Shown here: piece after piece, positions 1 to 8,019 of the stretch
Numbering within the stretch: position 1 is the first letter of the stretch
Layout of the letters: each line of letters starts with the position of its first letter
Source: Pseudomonas reactans
GTDB lineage: Bacteria > Pseudomonadota > Gammaproteobacteria > Pseudomonadales > Pseudomonadaceae
NCBI RefSeq assembly: GCF_013385825.1
Contig: NZ_JACAPG010000019.1
Span: 32,825 to 96,824 of the forward strand
Direction: 5' to 3'
Length of the DNA: 64,000 bases
The notes under the pieces: model-generated
The model's database searches: none
Told to the model about the DNA's origin: nothing
The model's input: only the letters and a program-made list of their open reading frames with translations
Translations under genes and position numbers: made by a program

Positions 1-366
1 TTCGCCCAAGACGGCATCATGCCCGCCGACTACAAAGTGCAGGGCAGTGGCACGATGCAGGCCTGGCTCGACCGCTACTTCAACCAGGCCCATCGCCTAC
101 CCGACTTGAGCGCGTCCGGATTCACACCGGTCAGTGGGCGTTTGCTCACCACCGAGCAAGGCGCTGCTGCCATGGTGCTGTATGAAGACCCGCAAGGCCG
201 GCGCATCAGTTTCTACATTCGCCCACCAGGACCGGAAAACGGTTTCCTGCCAAGGGGCAGCCGCAGTGCCGATGGCTTGCAGGCGCAGTACTGGTCCGGC
301 GCAGGCTACAACTATGCGATGGTCAGCCCGGTGGATCAGCCTGCCCCGCCGCTGCTGACGTTCTAG
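1..366 (+). CDS. Probable anti-sigma factor, C-terminal part (truncated by window start)
   Basis: The frame is open from base 1, six codons ahead of the first ATG at 19, and runs to TAG at 364, so this is the last ~121 residues of a longer gene. The sequence (tryptophan near the start, then alternating polar/hydrophobic strands ending in YNYAMVSP) resembles the periplasmic C-terminal part of the transmembrane anti-sigma factors common in Pseudomonas. The diagnostic N-terminal zinc-finger and TM segment lie outside the window, so the call rests on resemblance only. The stop overlaps the convergent pilus tip gene by 4 bp. Confidence 0.5.
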   Translation, partial: FAQDGIMPADYKVQGSGTMQAWLDRYFNQAHRLPDLSASGFTPVSGRLLTTEQGAAAMVLYEDPQGRRISFYIRPPGPENGFLPRGSRSADGLQAQYWSGAGYNYAMVSPVDQPAPPLLTF

Positions 367-1340
367 AAACCCACATCGAGTACCACGTTGTCCACATAGG
401 TGCCGCCGGGAGGCGTGCTCTGGTCGGTGTAGATCCGGGCGTTGTAGTTGAACACCTGGCTGCCGGTGCCCAGGCCATTGCCGGGGTTGATCTCGGCGGT
501 GGAGCTGGCGCGCCGTGCAGCGCCCACGCTGCCCCAGCGCGTAGTGCCGGCGCTTTTGAAGATGTCATACGCCAGGTAGTTGCTGCCCGAGATCATCCGC
601 CGCCGACCGCCCACGCTGACGGCGTTCTGGCCGTCGCTCAAGCCCACGGTGTAGGCACTGCCCTTGGTGCAGGCGATATTGATGGTCTGCCCGGTCACGG
701 CGGTAAATCCACTGATGACCGGGGCGCTGCCAAAGCTGATATTGGGCGCGGTGATCTGGCAGTCGTTGGTGACCGTCATGCTCACTGTCAGGGTCGCTAC
801 CGGCGGGTTGGAACTCTTGTCGCGCGCGAGGCACACATTGCCCAGGCTCAGGAGTGAGCAATAGTCCCAACTCCAGACAATGTTCAAGGTCTCGGTATAG
901 ACCCCCGCCGCCACGTTGCTGCCGGTAATGCTCCCGACATACAACGGCAGGGTTTTGGCACCGGGCCCAGAGACCAAGCCAAAGGACGAGGCAATGCCAT
1001 TGGTACCAAAATCGAAAGCCACCCCGCGATTGATAGGGAAACTGGCGCTGTTATTGCCATAGATCGTGTAACCGATCACGTCTCCGGTCGGTCCCACCAT
1101 ACCTGACGTGGCCGAGGTAATAGTGGCAATGAAGTGATCGCTGCCCGGCACCAGTGCGATCAGGGTCGGCGTGCAGCGCAGCCCGGCATTGGCAGTGGAA
1201 CTGCCTTGCACCGTCGTGTTCACCGTCATTGAGCTGACGGAGCCAAAACTGACCGGCGCGGTCGCCACCACCGAGCAAGCGGCCGACGCACTACCGCAGA
1301 GCAGCACACTGCCTATCAACGCAATGCCGCGCCCTCTCAT
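363..1340 (-). CDS. Csu-type pilus tip protein with two spore coat U (SCPU) domains
   Basis: A 325-aa secreted protein, last gene of a chaperone-usher operon, corresponding in position and size to CsuE, the tip adhesin of archaic pili. A signal peptide (MRGRGIALIGSVLLCGSASA) is followed by two Ig-like SCPU repeats, roughly residues 21-175 and 180-325. Each starts with a Cys-containing strand. The second ends in GGTYVDNVVLDVGF, the donor-strand-type ending also seen in the four subunits upstream. I chose ATG at 1340 because it overlaps the usher stop in an ATGA arrangement and directly precedes the signal peptide; an in-frame ATG at 1409 lies deep in the usher gene and would mask the signal peptide. 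The tip role is inferred from gene order. Confidence 0.85.
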   Translation of the reverse strand: MRGRGIALIGSVLLCGSASAACSVVATAPVSFGSVSSMTVNTTVQGSSTANAGLRCTPTLIALVPGSDHFIATITSATSGMVGPTGDVIGYTIYGNNSASFPINRGVAFDFGTNGIASSFGLVSGPGAKTLPLYVGSITGSNVAAGVYTETLNIVWSWDYCSLLSLGNVCLARDKSSNPPVATLTVSMTVTNDCQITAPNISFGSAPVISGFTAVTGQTINIACTKGSAYTVGLSDGQNAVSVGGRRRMISGSNYLAYDIFKSAGTTRWGSVGAARRASSTAEINPGNGLGTGSQVFNYNARIYTDQSTPPGGTYVDNVVLDVGF

Positions 1341-3718
1341 TGGCACACCAACGGCCCGATCAACGGCACGCCCTGTTGCTGCTCGTCCATCTCGAACCGC
1401 GCCTGGCACGTACGCCCTTCACCCAACGTGACCTGCAACGTGTTATGGGCCGAGAGGTTTTCCAGGTACACCAGGCCATCCCAGCCCACCACCGCCTGCT
1501 GGCCACTTTGCTCATGCACCACAAGGCTGCCGAGGGGCAACTCCTGATGCTGGGTGTCCACCAGCGTGACACTGGCCGCGAGCACCCGACGCAATGGAAA
1601 TTCCAGCAGGTAACCGCTGCCACGGCGCACCGACACACGCTGCTCCACATTCGGGCTCTGCACGTTGAGCGGGAGGTTCAGCGGATCGATTTCGTACTTG
1701 CCGCGGTAATAGGCGCTGCTCCACGGCACCAGCAAGTGGCCATTACGGTCGGTTTCACCCACCAGCTGGTTTTCATAGCGCACCGGAATCCCGGCGAAGC
1801 CCTGAGTACTCACCACCACAAACGCATCATTGATACGGTTGGCGGCAAACATATCGCCGCCCATCCACACCAGCGAACCACTGGCATCCGCCCAACGCGT
1901 CTCGGCGTCGCTGCTGCCGTACACACCCGCCTGCAACTGCACCGACTGCAAACGCCAGGTCAGGTCGGCCTGCCGGTACGCCGGGCCATCACCCTGGGCA
2001 TAACCAAGGTTGTAACCCACCCCGCCTTCGCTGGGCACTGCGCGGCTGTAGTTGAGGCGCTGGCGACTGGCGCCATCCTTGCTGCGCTCGGTACTCACGG
2101 CCAGGCTGCCGTTGAGGTCGAACGGGATAACCAACTGCGCCTGCATCGCCCAGTTACTGTCGCCGATCTCACGGTTGGCCGACAGGTAGAAACTGGTGTT
2201 GTGCCACAGGGGTTTGCTCCAGCTCAGGTTGAGCAAGCGCGTGCGCGAATCGTCCGCTGCCTGCACATCAAAGTAACCCACGCCCAGGCTGCCGAAGCGC
2301 TCAAGGTTGAGGCTCAAGGTCACTTGCTCACTGCGTTTGCTGAGGCTGGCATAGGGGGTGTCGACCAGGGTCAGGTCCGCGTACTCGTCGCGCCGTTCGA
2401 CCCGCTGGTACGACAGGCTGTAGCGCGTGCTGTTGTATGAATACCCCAGGCTCAGTTGCTGGCCGCCGCGCCCTTCGAACTGGCTTTGGCTGACGGCGGT
2501 GTTGAGCACGCCGAAGTTGCCCAGCCTCAAATTGCCACCCAGGCCGCCGAGGGTCAGGTCACTGGAGGCTTCGGCGTGGCTTTCCAGGGTCAGATTGTCG
2601 GAAACACCATAACGAAAGGTGCCGCTGGCGACGCCAGGCCCGTAGGCGAAATCCTTCAAAGTGTATTCCCGGCGCAAGGAACCGGCGGCCACCGAGAAAT
2701 CCGTCAGGCCTTTTTGCAGCAGCGAACTCGTCACATAAAACGGCACCGTGGTTGACACCTGGCGACCCAGCGCGTCGGTGGTCACCACCACCGCCTCACC
2801 GGCACCATTGATAAATGGCACGTTGGTCAGGGTGTAAGGCCCCGGTTGCAGCAGCGCGCTGTCAGATTTGTAGCCGTTGATAAACAGGTCCACCGAGGAC
2901 GGCACGGCAGCTTCACCGGCAAATTGCGGCAAGGGGTAGGTCACCAGGTCCGGGCGCACGGCGAAGTCCCGTGAAAACTGCACCCCGCCCAGACGCACCG
3001 AGCTGCTCCAGGGCAAGGCGCCGCTGATCACGTCACCGGCCTCGTAGGTCAGCAGTCGTTCGTCATCGGAGAAACGCCAGGTGGTGTCATAGCGCCGGTA
3101 GCCGTTGTTGAAGGTACTGCTGCTGACGCCATCGGCCAGGGTCTGCCGGTATTGCCCGGTATTGGACAAGGTGCCCCAGTTGTCAAACAGCCGCACTTCG
3201 TTCCAGGCGGCGAGGTAGCTGCCGCCCTCGTCGGTGTCGTTGAAGTACAGGTCATAGTTGAGCAAGGCGCCGAAACTGCTCATCGCCTGGGTGCGCGGGT
3301 AGGTGTTGCGATTGCCGATGAACTGTTCCTTCAGCCATGCGGGCGGCACATCCAGCAACAGGCGTTGGCCATTGCTGTCGTAGTCACTGTGCAGGCCTGG
3401 GATGGTGTCCAACGCCACGCTGCCACTCAGTTCACCGGGCAGCTTCATGCCCACATCCTGCAACGCACTGGCGGGGACATAGAGTTGCCCGGCCCGTTGA
3501 TCGACCGCGATGACGCGCCCGGTGTCCATCTGGTTGACCACCAGTTCCAGAAACAACTGTGCATCGGCGACAGCCTCCATACTGCTTGGCGGCGGCGGCA
3601 GGTCGCCAGCCACGCCTTGGGGCGCAATCATTGCGGCCCATAGCCCGCTTACCACTGCCACCGACGGCCATAGACGACGAGCCCGACCACGACTCACACA
3701 TGGCGTTGTGTCCTTCAA
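1337..3718 (-). CDS. Outer-membrane fimbrial usher (CsuD/FimD family)
   Basis: The 793-aa usher forms the outer-membrane channel through which chaperone-bound pilus subunits are polymerised. Visible parts are a signal peptide, an N-terminal chaperone-binding domain (about 50-160), a long beta-barrel with a plug (PSSVDLFINGYKSDSALLQPGPYTL region, about 270-300) and C-terminal plug domains. The size is normal for archaic ushers. The start is TTG at 3718, supported by a GGAG seven bases upstream; a GTG seven codons later is an alternative. The gene follows the chaperone by 52 bp and overlaps the tip gene by 4 bp, so the three are probably cotranscribed. Confidence 0.93.
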   Translation of the reverse strand: MKDTTPCVSRGRARRLWPSVAVVSGLWAAMIAPQGVAGDLPPPPSSMEAVADAQLFLELVVNQMDTGRVIAVDQRAGQLYVPASALQDVGMKLPGELSGSVALDTIPGLHSDYDSNGQRLLLDVPPAWLKEQFIGNRNTYPRTQAMSSFGALLNYDLYFNDTDEGGSYLAAWNEVRLFDNWGTLSNTGQYRQTLADGVSSSTFNNGYRRYDTTWRFSDDERLLTYEAGDVISGALPWSSSVRLGGVQFSRDFAVRPDLVTYPLPQFAGEAAVPSSVDLFINGYKSDSALLQPGPYTLTNVPFINGAGEAVVVTTDALGRQVSTTVPFYVTSSLLQKGLTDFSVAAGSLRREYTLKDFAYGPGVASGTFRYGVSDNLTLESHAEASSDLTLGGLGGNLRLGNFGVLNTAVSQSQFEGRGGQQLSLGYSYNSTRYSLSYQRVERRDEYADLTLVDTPYASLSKRSEQVTLSLNLERFGSLGVGYFDVQAADDSRTRLLNLSWSKPLWHNTSFYLSANREIGDSNWAMQAQLVIPFDLNGSLAVSTERSKDGASRQRLNYSRAVPSEGGVGYNLGYAQGDGPAYRQADLTWRLQSVQLQAGVYGSSDAETRWADASGSLVWMGGDMFAANRINDAFVVVSTQGFAGIPVRYENQLVGETDRNGHLLVPWSSAYYRGKYEIDPLNLPLNVQSPNVEQRVSVRRGSGYLLEFPLRRVLAASVTLVDTQHQELPLGSLVVHEQSGQQAVVGWDGLVYLENLSAHNTLQVTLGEGRTCQARFEMDEQQQGVPLIGPLVCQ

Positions 3719-3770
3719 TGGACATCTCCATCCGTTTAAATCCCGGAGCGTCCCGCCCCGCTACACTCGG

Positions 3771-4559
3771 TTACCGCTTCGGTGCCAGGTTCTCCAACTG
3801 TTGCGCACCGTTGACCCTGACTTGCAAGGGCTGGTCAGCCGACAGCCCATCCGGCACCGGCCAGCGCATGGTCGCGCCCGGCAACACGTAGCCCAACAGG
3901 CCGTCCACCAACGGTTTGGTCTGCCCGCCCTGTTTGAATGAAGCATCGGTGAGGCGCGCATGCACGGCGCCCTGGTTACGCACCTCGATATAGTTGCGCC
4001 CCGCCACCGTGACCTTGTGCCAGCTCAAGTCCGGCTTGCCGGCACCCTTGGGGTCGCGCTGGCGCGTGCTGTCTTCCTTGCTCCACAGGCCCGCGCCATA
4101 GGCAAACAGCGGCACCGAGTAGCGCATCTGGAAGCGAATCGCCGCTGCGGTGTTCTTGCCTTCCGGCGGCGTCGGCACCTGCAAGGGCGAAGGGATTTCA
4201 TCGATGATGATGCGGTAGGCCAACTCTTGCCCTGGTGGCACTTCGCGGGTGCGGGTCAGGCGTACGAGTTGTTTTTGCCCCGGCTCGATTCGCGCCACCG
4301 GCGGGCTGCCGATCACATCGCGCTGGTTCTGGTATTGCTCGTCGAAGCCGCTCTGGCTCCACGCGAACACACGAATCTGCAGGCTCGCGGTTTCGCTCCC
4401 ACGGTTTTCCAGCCACAACGCACTGGCCTGTTGATCGGCCTCCAGCACCGGGTCGATGGGCCAGATCAGCACCGAGCTGGCCGCCTGCACAAACCCCGCC
4501 GTGCACACGGCACTCAGGGCAATACCCGCGGCCCACAGCCGCCGGGAAGGTGAACGCAT
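3771..4559 (-). CDS. Periplasmic pilus chaperone (CsuC/PapD-like)
   Basis: This 262-aa protein has a signal peptide (to about residue 26, ending QAA) and a two-domain Ig-like chaperone fold. The first domain carries LWLENRGSETASLQIRVFAW and PPVARIEPGQKQLVRLTR, which match the conserved strands of the chaperone N-domain with the subunit-binding basic residues. RFQMRYSVPLFAYG is the typical end of domain one. Chaperones of this family cap SCPU subunits and deliver them to the usher encoded immediately downstream. It lies 25 bp after the last subunit gene. Confidence 0.92.
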   Translation of the reverse strand: MRSPSRRLWAAGIALSAVCTAGFVQAASSVLIWPIDPVLEADQQASALWLENRGSETASLQIRVFAWSQSGFDEQYQNQRDVIGSPPVARIEPGQKQLVRLTRTREVPPGQELAYRIIIDEIPSPLQVPTPPEGKNTAAAIRFQMRYSVPLFAYGAGLWSKEDSTRQRDPKGAGKPDLSWHKVTVAGRNYIEVRNQGAVHARLTDASFKQGGQTKPLVDGLLGYVLPGATMRWPVPDGLSADQPLQVRVNGAQQLENLAPKR

Positions 4560-4584
4560 AACCCCACTCCTTTTACCGATAGCC

Positions 4585-5073
4585 TTACCACGTCAGCTGC
4601 ACCTGCAGCGTGTCGCTGTATGTCCCCCCAGGCTGATTGCCCGGCAATTGCACCCGCCCGTAAATGGGCAGGTTGATGTTGTTGGCATCGCTGTAGGCCA
4701 CATTGACGCTTTGGCCAATCCCCAGGCTTTGGCTGAATGCCGCATCCCGAAACAGCTGGTAAGCCACCCGCGCGCTGCCGCTGTTGAGCTGCAGATTGCG
4801 CCCGGTGCTGCTGTGCAGGCCGCCGTCGACGCTCATGCTCAGCGTCACCCCCGGCGTGCATTGCAAGGTGACGCCCCCGGTCAGCGCCGCCGTGACCGTG
4901 CTGGAGGCCAGGGCCGAATAACTGCCGTAGGTCAGCGTGCCGTAATTGGAGCCCCCGCCCACAATCAGGCAACCCGGCGTGATAGTCGCGCTCACCTGGA
5001 AGCTCTGGCTGGTCACCGCCGACAACGGCAGCGGCACCGCCAGCCCACAGGCCAGCAACGCTCTGAGCCACAT
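4585..5073 (-). CDS. SCPU-domain pilus subunit (CsuB-like)
   Basis: A 162-aa secreted subunit of the archaic pilus. An N-terminal signal peptide (ending PLSAVTSQ) is followed by one spore coat U domain: conserved early Cys (TPGCLI), central GGVTLQCTPG, and a C-terminal strand GGTYSDTLQVQLTW. The ending matches the other subunits (G-x-Y-x-D...V-x-L-x-W/F), the strand exchanged during polymerisation in this family. The ATG lies 2 bp after the stop of the preceding subunit. Which minor subunit it corresponds to is inferred only from order. Confidence 0.87.
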   Translation of the reverse strand: MWLRALLACGLAVPLPLSAVTSQSFQVSATITPGCLIVGGGSNYGTLTYGSYSALASSTVTAALTGGVTLQCTPGVTLSMSVDGGLHSSTGRNLQLNSGSARVAYQLFRDAAFSQSLGIGQSVNVAYSDANNINLPIYGRVQLPGNQPGGTYSDTLQVQLTW

Positions 5074-5075
5074 CG

Positions 5076-5627
5076 CTAGAACGTCAGCTCCACGGCCACG
5101 GTGTCGGTGTAGGTGCCGGCTGGCAGCCCCGCCTTGCCCACCGCCCGACCGTAGAGGTTGACGGTCTGCGCCACGCCGGTACTGGTGGCGAGCGTGATCA
5201 CGCCGTCAATCGCCAACAGCGCAGAGTGGCCGCTGTCGGTGTAGAAGTCGTAGGGCACGAAGTTGCCCGCACCGTCGGCCAATGCACGGCTGCCACCGGG
5301 GGACGCGCCGTCATGGGCACCGGCGCGCACCTTGACCGCTGGCGTGGTGCCGCTGGAGCACAGGATCGATAACGCGCCACCGGTGCCAGTACCGCCGAGC
5401 AACTGGGCATCGGCGTTGGTGAACAGGCTGTTGGTGGTGCCGAAGTTCAAGCTACCGAAGTTCAACCCGGTCGCCGCGCCGGAACCGTTGACCTGGCAAC
5501 TGGCGATCAATATCAGGCTGGAGGTGATCTGCCCGGTGACCGTGGTTGCCGCATTGAGGTTGGAGGCCATTGCCAGCCCCAGCGCGCAAGCGCCCAATCG
5601 CGAAACAAGTACATGCATGGTGTTCAT
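5076..5627 (-). CDS. SCPU-domain pilus subunit
   Basis: A 183-aa SCPU protein with a signal peptide (ending ASNLNAA). The domain shows a first Cys (LIASCQVNG), strand NFGSLNFG, a second Cys (LSILCSSG) and the C-terminal strand GTYTDTVAVELTF. These are the marks of spore coat U pilins. It is encoded between two other SCPU genes (9 bp and 2 bp gaps) and is therefore an operon member. Whether it is the major or a minor pilin cannot be told from the sequence alone. Confidence 0.87.
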   Translation of the reverse strand: MNTMHVLVSRLGACALGLAMASNLNAATTVTGQITSSLILIASCQVNGSGAATGLNFGSLNFGTTNSLFTNADAQLLGGTGTGGALSILCSSGTTPAVKVRAGAHDGASPGGSRALADGAGNFVPYDFYTDSGHSALLAIDGVITLATSTGVAQTVNLYGRAVGKAGLPAGTYTDTVAVELTF

Positions 5628-5636
5628 CCTCTTGAG

Positions 5637-6179
5637 TTACCAGTCCAGTGTCACCGTCAACGTGTCGGTGTAGATCCCTGCCGGTAAGGCACTGGTATTT
5701 GCCACCACGGAGCCAAACACCGGGATCGGTATCTGGGTGCCCTTGGCTACGACAAAATTGCGTTGCTGGCCGATGCTGTAGGTGCTGCGGCCCTGTGGAT
5801 CGGCGGACAGCCGATACGGAATCATCTGACGCCCATTGCTCAGGCGCCGCGTAGTGCCATCACCGTTGGTGCCGCCGTCGATAGTCACGGTGAAGCTTGA
5901 GACCGAGGGGTTGCACGACACCGCCAGCGGCGCCTTGTCGCCGTCGGAGACCGCTGCGCCCAGCGTGTTGTTCCAGGTCGGGCCCTGGCTGCCGAAGTCG
6001 AGCAGCGCCGTGCCGCCCGTGGGGTTGACCGGCGCGCTCTCGACGCCTTTGCTCACTTCACAACTGGCGGTGATCACCAGTCGCGCCTGGATAAACCCGG
6101 TGGCGACAGCCGCCTGCACGTCATCCGCCAGCATCAGCAGGCCTCCCATGGCCATCACGGCCAGATAGCGGCTTACCAT
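5637..6179 (-). CDS. SCPU-domain pilus subunit (CsuA-like)
   Basis: A 180-aa SCPU subunit. The signal peptide ends near DDVQAA. The mature part begins ATGFIQARLVITASCEV, typical of SCPU N-terminal strands, has a second Cys at LAVSCNPS, and ends GIYTDTLTVTLDW. It overlaps the preceding subunit gene by 7 bp, suggesting translational coupling. Its closest relatives in the window are the other three subunits, so the set looks like a local duplication series that has diverged strongly. Confidence 0.87.
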   Translation of the reverse strand: MVSRYLAVMAMGGLLMLADDVQAAVATGFIQARLVITASCEVSKGVESAPVNPTGGTALLDFGSQGPTWNNTLGAAVSDGDKAPLAVSCNPSVSSFTVTIDGGTNGDGTTRRLSNGRQMIPYRLSADPQGRSTYSIGQQRNFVVAKGTQIPIPVFGSVVANTSALPAGIYTDTLTVTLDW

Positions 6180-6697
6180 GTGACCGTGACCTTGAGCAGG
6201 TCGGTGTAGCGGCCGACGGCGGGGATGTCCTTGAGCGGCTCGATGCGGCCATACAGCGGCAGATCAACGAAGCCTGCGTCCGGCACGCGACCACTGATCG
6301 GCACATCCACCGGCAACGGCACGCGCCGCGCGGCGTCGGCATAAATGCGATAGGGAATGGGTTTGATCGAAGGGGTGGCGCTGAGGTAGCGCACTTCACC
6401 GGTACCGCCATGCAGCCCGCCATCCACGCGCACCTGATACGGCGTGTCGGGGTTGCACTCCAGGCGCGGCTGGCGTTGGCTGATCAGTGCCGCACTCAGG
6501 GGCCCGGCCGGGTCATCCAGACGCGCGCCGCTGCCAAAATCCAGTACGCCAAGTTGCTCGATGCCAGCACTGCGGGTGGTGCCCACCAACTGGCAGCCCC
6601 GCTGCACGTCGATACGCACCTCCACCTGGAGTTGTGCCCCGAAAGCCGTGCTGCAGAGCATCGCGCCCATGACTGCCAATACTGCTCGTCCCTTCAC
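6173..6697 (-). CDS. SCPU-domain pilus subunit, first gene of the Csu-type operon
   Basis: A 174-aa SCPU protein with a signal peptide (ending STAFGAQ), N-terminal Cys in QRGCQLVG, second Cys in RLECNPDTP and C-terminal strand GRYTDLLKVTVTW. As the first gene of a seven-gene operon it occupies the place of csuA/B, the major pilin in Acinetobacter, but that equivalence is inferred. It starts with GTG at 6697. No clear promoter or regulator was recognised in the 188 bp before the divergent zapE-like gene. Confidence 0.85.
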   Translation of the reverse strand: MKGRAVLAVMGAMLCSTAFGAQLQVEVRIDVQRGCQLVGTTRSAGIEQLGVLDFGSGARLDDPAGPLSAALISQRQPRLECNPDTPYQVRVDGGLHGGTGEVRYLSATPSIKPIPYRIYADAARRVPLPVDVPISGRVPDAGFVDLPLYGRIEPLKDIPAVGRYTDLLKVTVTW

Positions 6698-6885
6698 TGC
6701 CCCAAATCCTTGTACAGGGGTAACTGCTGTGTAGGAGGTTAGTCACTCAACGAGAAACTGCCAGTCTGGGCAGCTTTGCAAGCGTGACATGCCGTTTCGA
6801 GATAGCGGGCAGCGCCCTTCTCTATTGGTCAAAACGCAGCAGTCGCCCTAAAGTGAGCGACCATTGAAATACAGAGTGACTCGCA

Positions 6886-7980
6886 TTGGCCGCGCTTTCC
6901 CTGATCCGTCGCCTGCTCGGCAAGAAAACCGACGCCCCTGACGCCTCGCCTATACCCGCGTTCTTCCAGCAAAAAGCCGAGCAACAGGGTTATACCCTCA
7001 GCGCCGGCCAAACCCGCGCCATCGCCGCCTTGGCCCGAGAAACCCAGCACCTGCTCACCGGCCAGCCCACCCGCAGCCTGTACCTGTACGGGCCGGTTGG
7101 GCGCGGCAAAAGCTGGTTGCTGGACGGTTTTTTCCAAGCGTTGCCGATTACCGAGAAGCAGCGCGTGCATTTCCATGACTTTTTCGCGCGCCTGCATCGC
7201 GGCATGTTCACGCATCGTGAACAGGACGATGCCCTGGCCGTGACCCTCGATGAACTGCTGACGGACTGCCGGGTGTTGTGTTTCGACGAGTTTCACGTCC
7301 ACGACATCGGCGACGCGATGCTGATCACGCGGCTGTTCAAAGCCCTGTTCCAACGCGGTGTGCTGGTGCTGGTGACGTCCAATTATGCGCCACAGGGGCT
7401 GCTGCCCAACCCGCTGTACCACGAGCGTTTCAAGCCGGTGATCGACCTGATCGATGCGCGCATGGAGGTATTGGAAGTCAGTTCGCCCCAGGATTTCCGC
7501 AGCCTGCCCCAGGCCCAAAGCACACAACGCTTTACCAGCGGTCAGTACGTTTGGCCGGGGACTGCGCGCCAGCGCGAAGCCTTGGATCTTCCCGCTGCCG
7601 ACTGCCCGCCACAGCCCCTGGCCGTCGGTAATCGGACATTGATCTGCCGTCACCGCGCAGGCCGCTCCATCGCCTTCACCTTCAGCGATCTTTGCGAGCA
7701 GTTGACCGCAGTCATGGACTACCTGCTGCTGTGCCAGGACTACGACCACTGGGTCATCGACGGCCTGCCTCAACTGGCGGACTGCCCGATCGCCGTGCAG
7801 CAACGCTTTATCAACCTGGTGGACGTGCTCTACGATCGGGACAAGCACCTGATCCTGATCGGCGCGCAGCCCCTCGCCATTGCCCTGGGCGGCCAGGCCA
7901 TCGACCTGGCCCGCACCGCCAGCCGTCTGGGACAATTGCAACAGGCTGACCCGCAACCGGCACCCGACCCGGTATCATGA
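6886..7980 (+). CDS. ZapE/AFG1-family ATPase
   Basis: This 364-aa P-loop ATPase belongs to the AFG1/ZapE family, linked in other proteobacteria to the divisome and FtsZ ring stability. It has the Walker A GPVGRGKS (69-76) and the Walker B CFDEFHVHDIGDAML (from 132) characteristic of the family, followed by TSNYAPQGLLPNPLYHERFKPVIDLI. Length is typical. The start is TTG at 6886; no ATG gives the complete N-terminus. It is the first of two plus-strand genes and is divergent from the pilus operon. Pseudomonas genomes often carry more than one family member, so I leave the symbol empty. Confidence 0.9.
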   Translation: MAALSLIRRLLGKKTDAPDASPIPAFFQQKAEQQGYTLSAGQTRAIAALARETQHLLTGQPTRSLYLYGPVGRGKSWLLDGFFQALPITEKQRVHFHDFFARLHRGMFTHREQDDALAVTLDELLTDCRVLCFDEFHVHDIGDAMLITRLFKALFQRGVLVLVTSNYAPQGLLPNPLYHERFKPVIDLIDARMEVLEVSSPQDFRSLPQAQSTQRFTSGQYVWPGTARQREALDLPAADCPPQPLAVGNRTLICRHRAGRSIAFTFSDLCEQLTAVMDYLLLCQDYDHWVIDGLPQLADCPIAVQQRFINLVDVLYDRDKHLILIGAQPLAIALGGQAIDLARTASRLGQLQQADPQPAPDPVS

Positions 7981-8019
7981 GCGCCATTGATGCCCCTTTG
8001 CCGAGTGACCACCCCGTTC

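Noticed and set aside
6829..7956. 375-codon minus-strand frame opposite the zapE-like gene
   Set aside because: The plus strand has intact Walker motifs and family sequence; the antisense frame has none.
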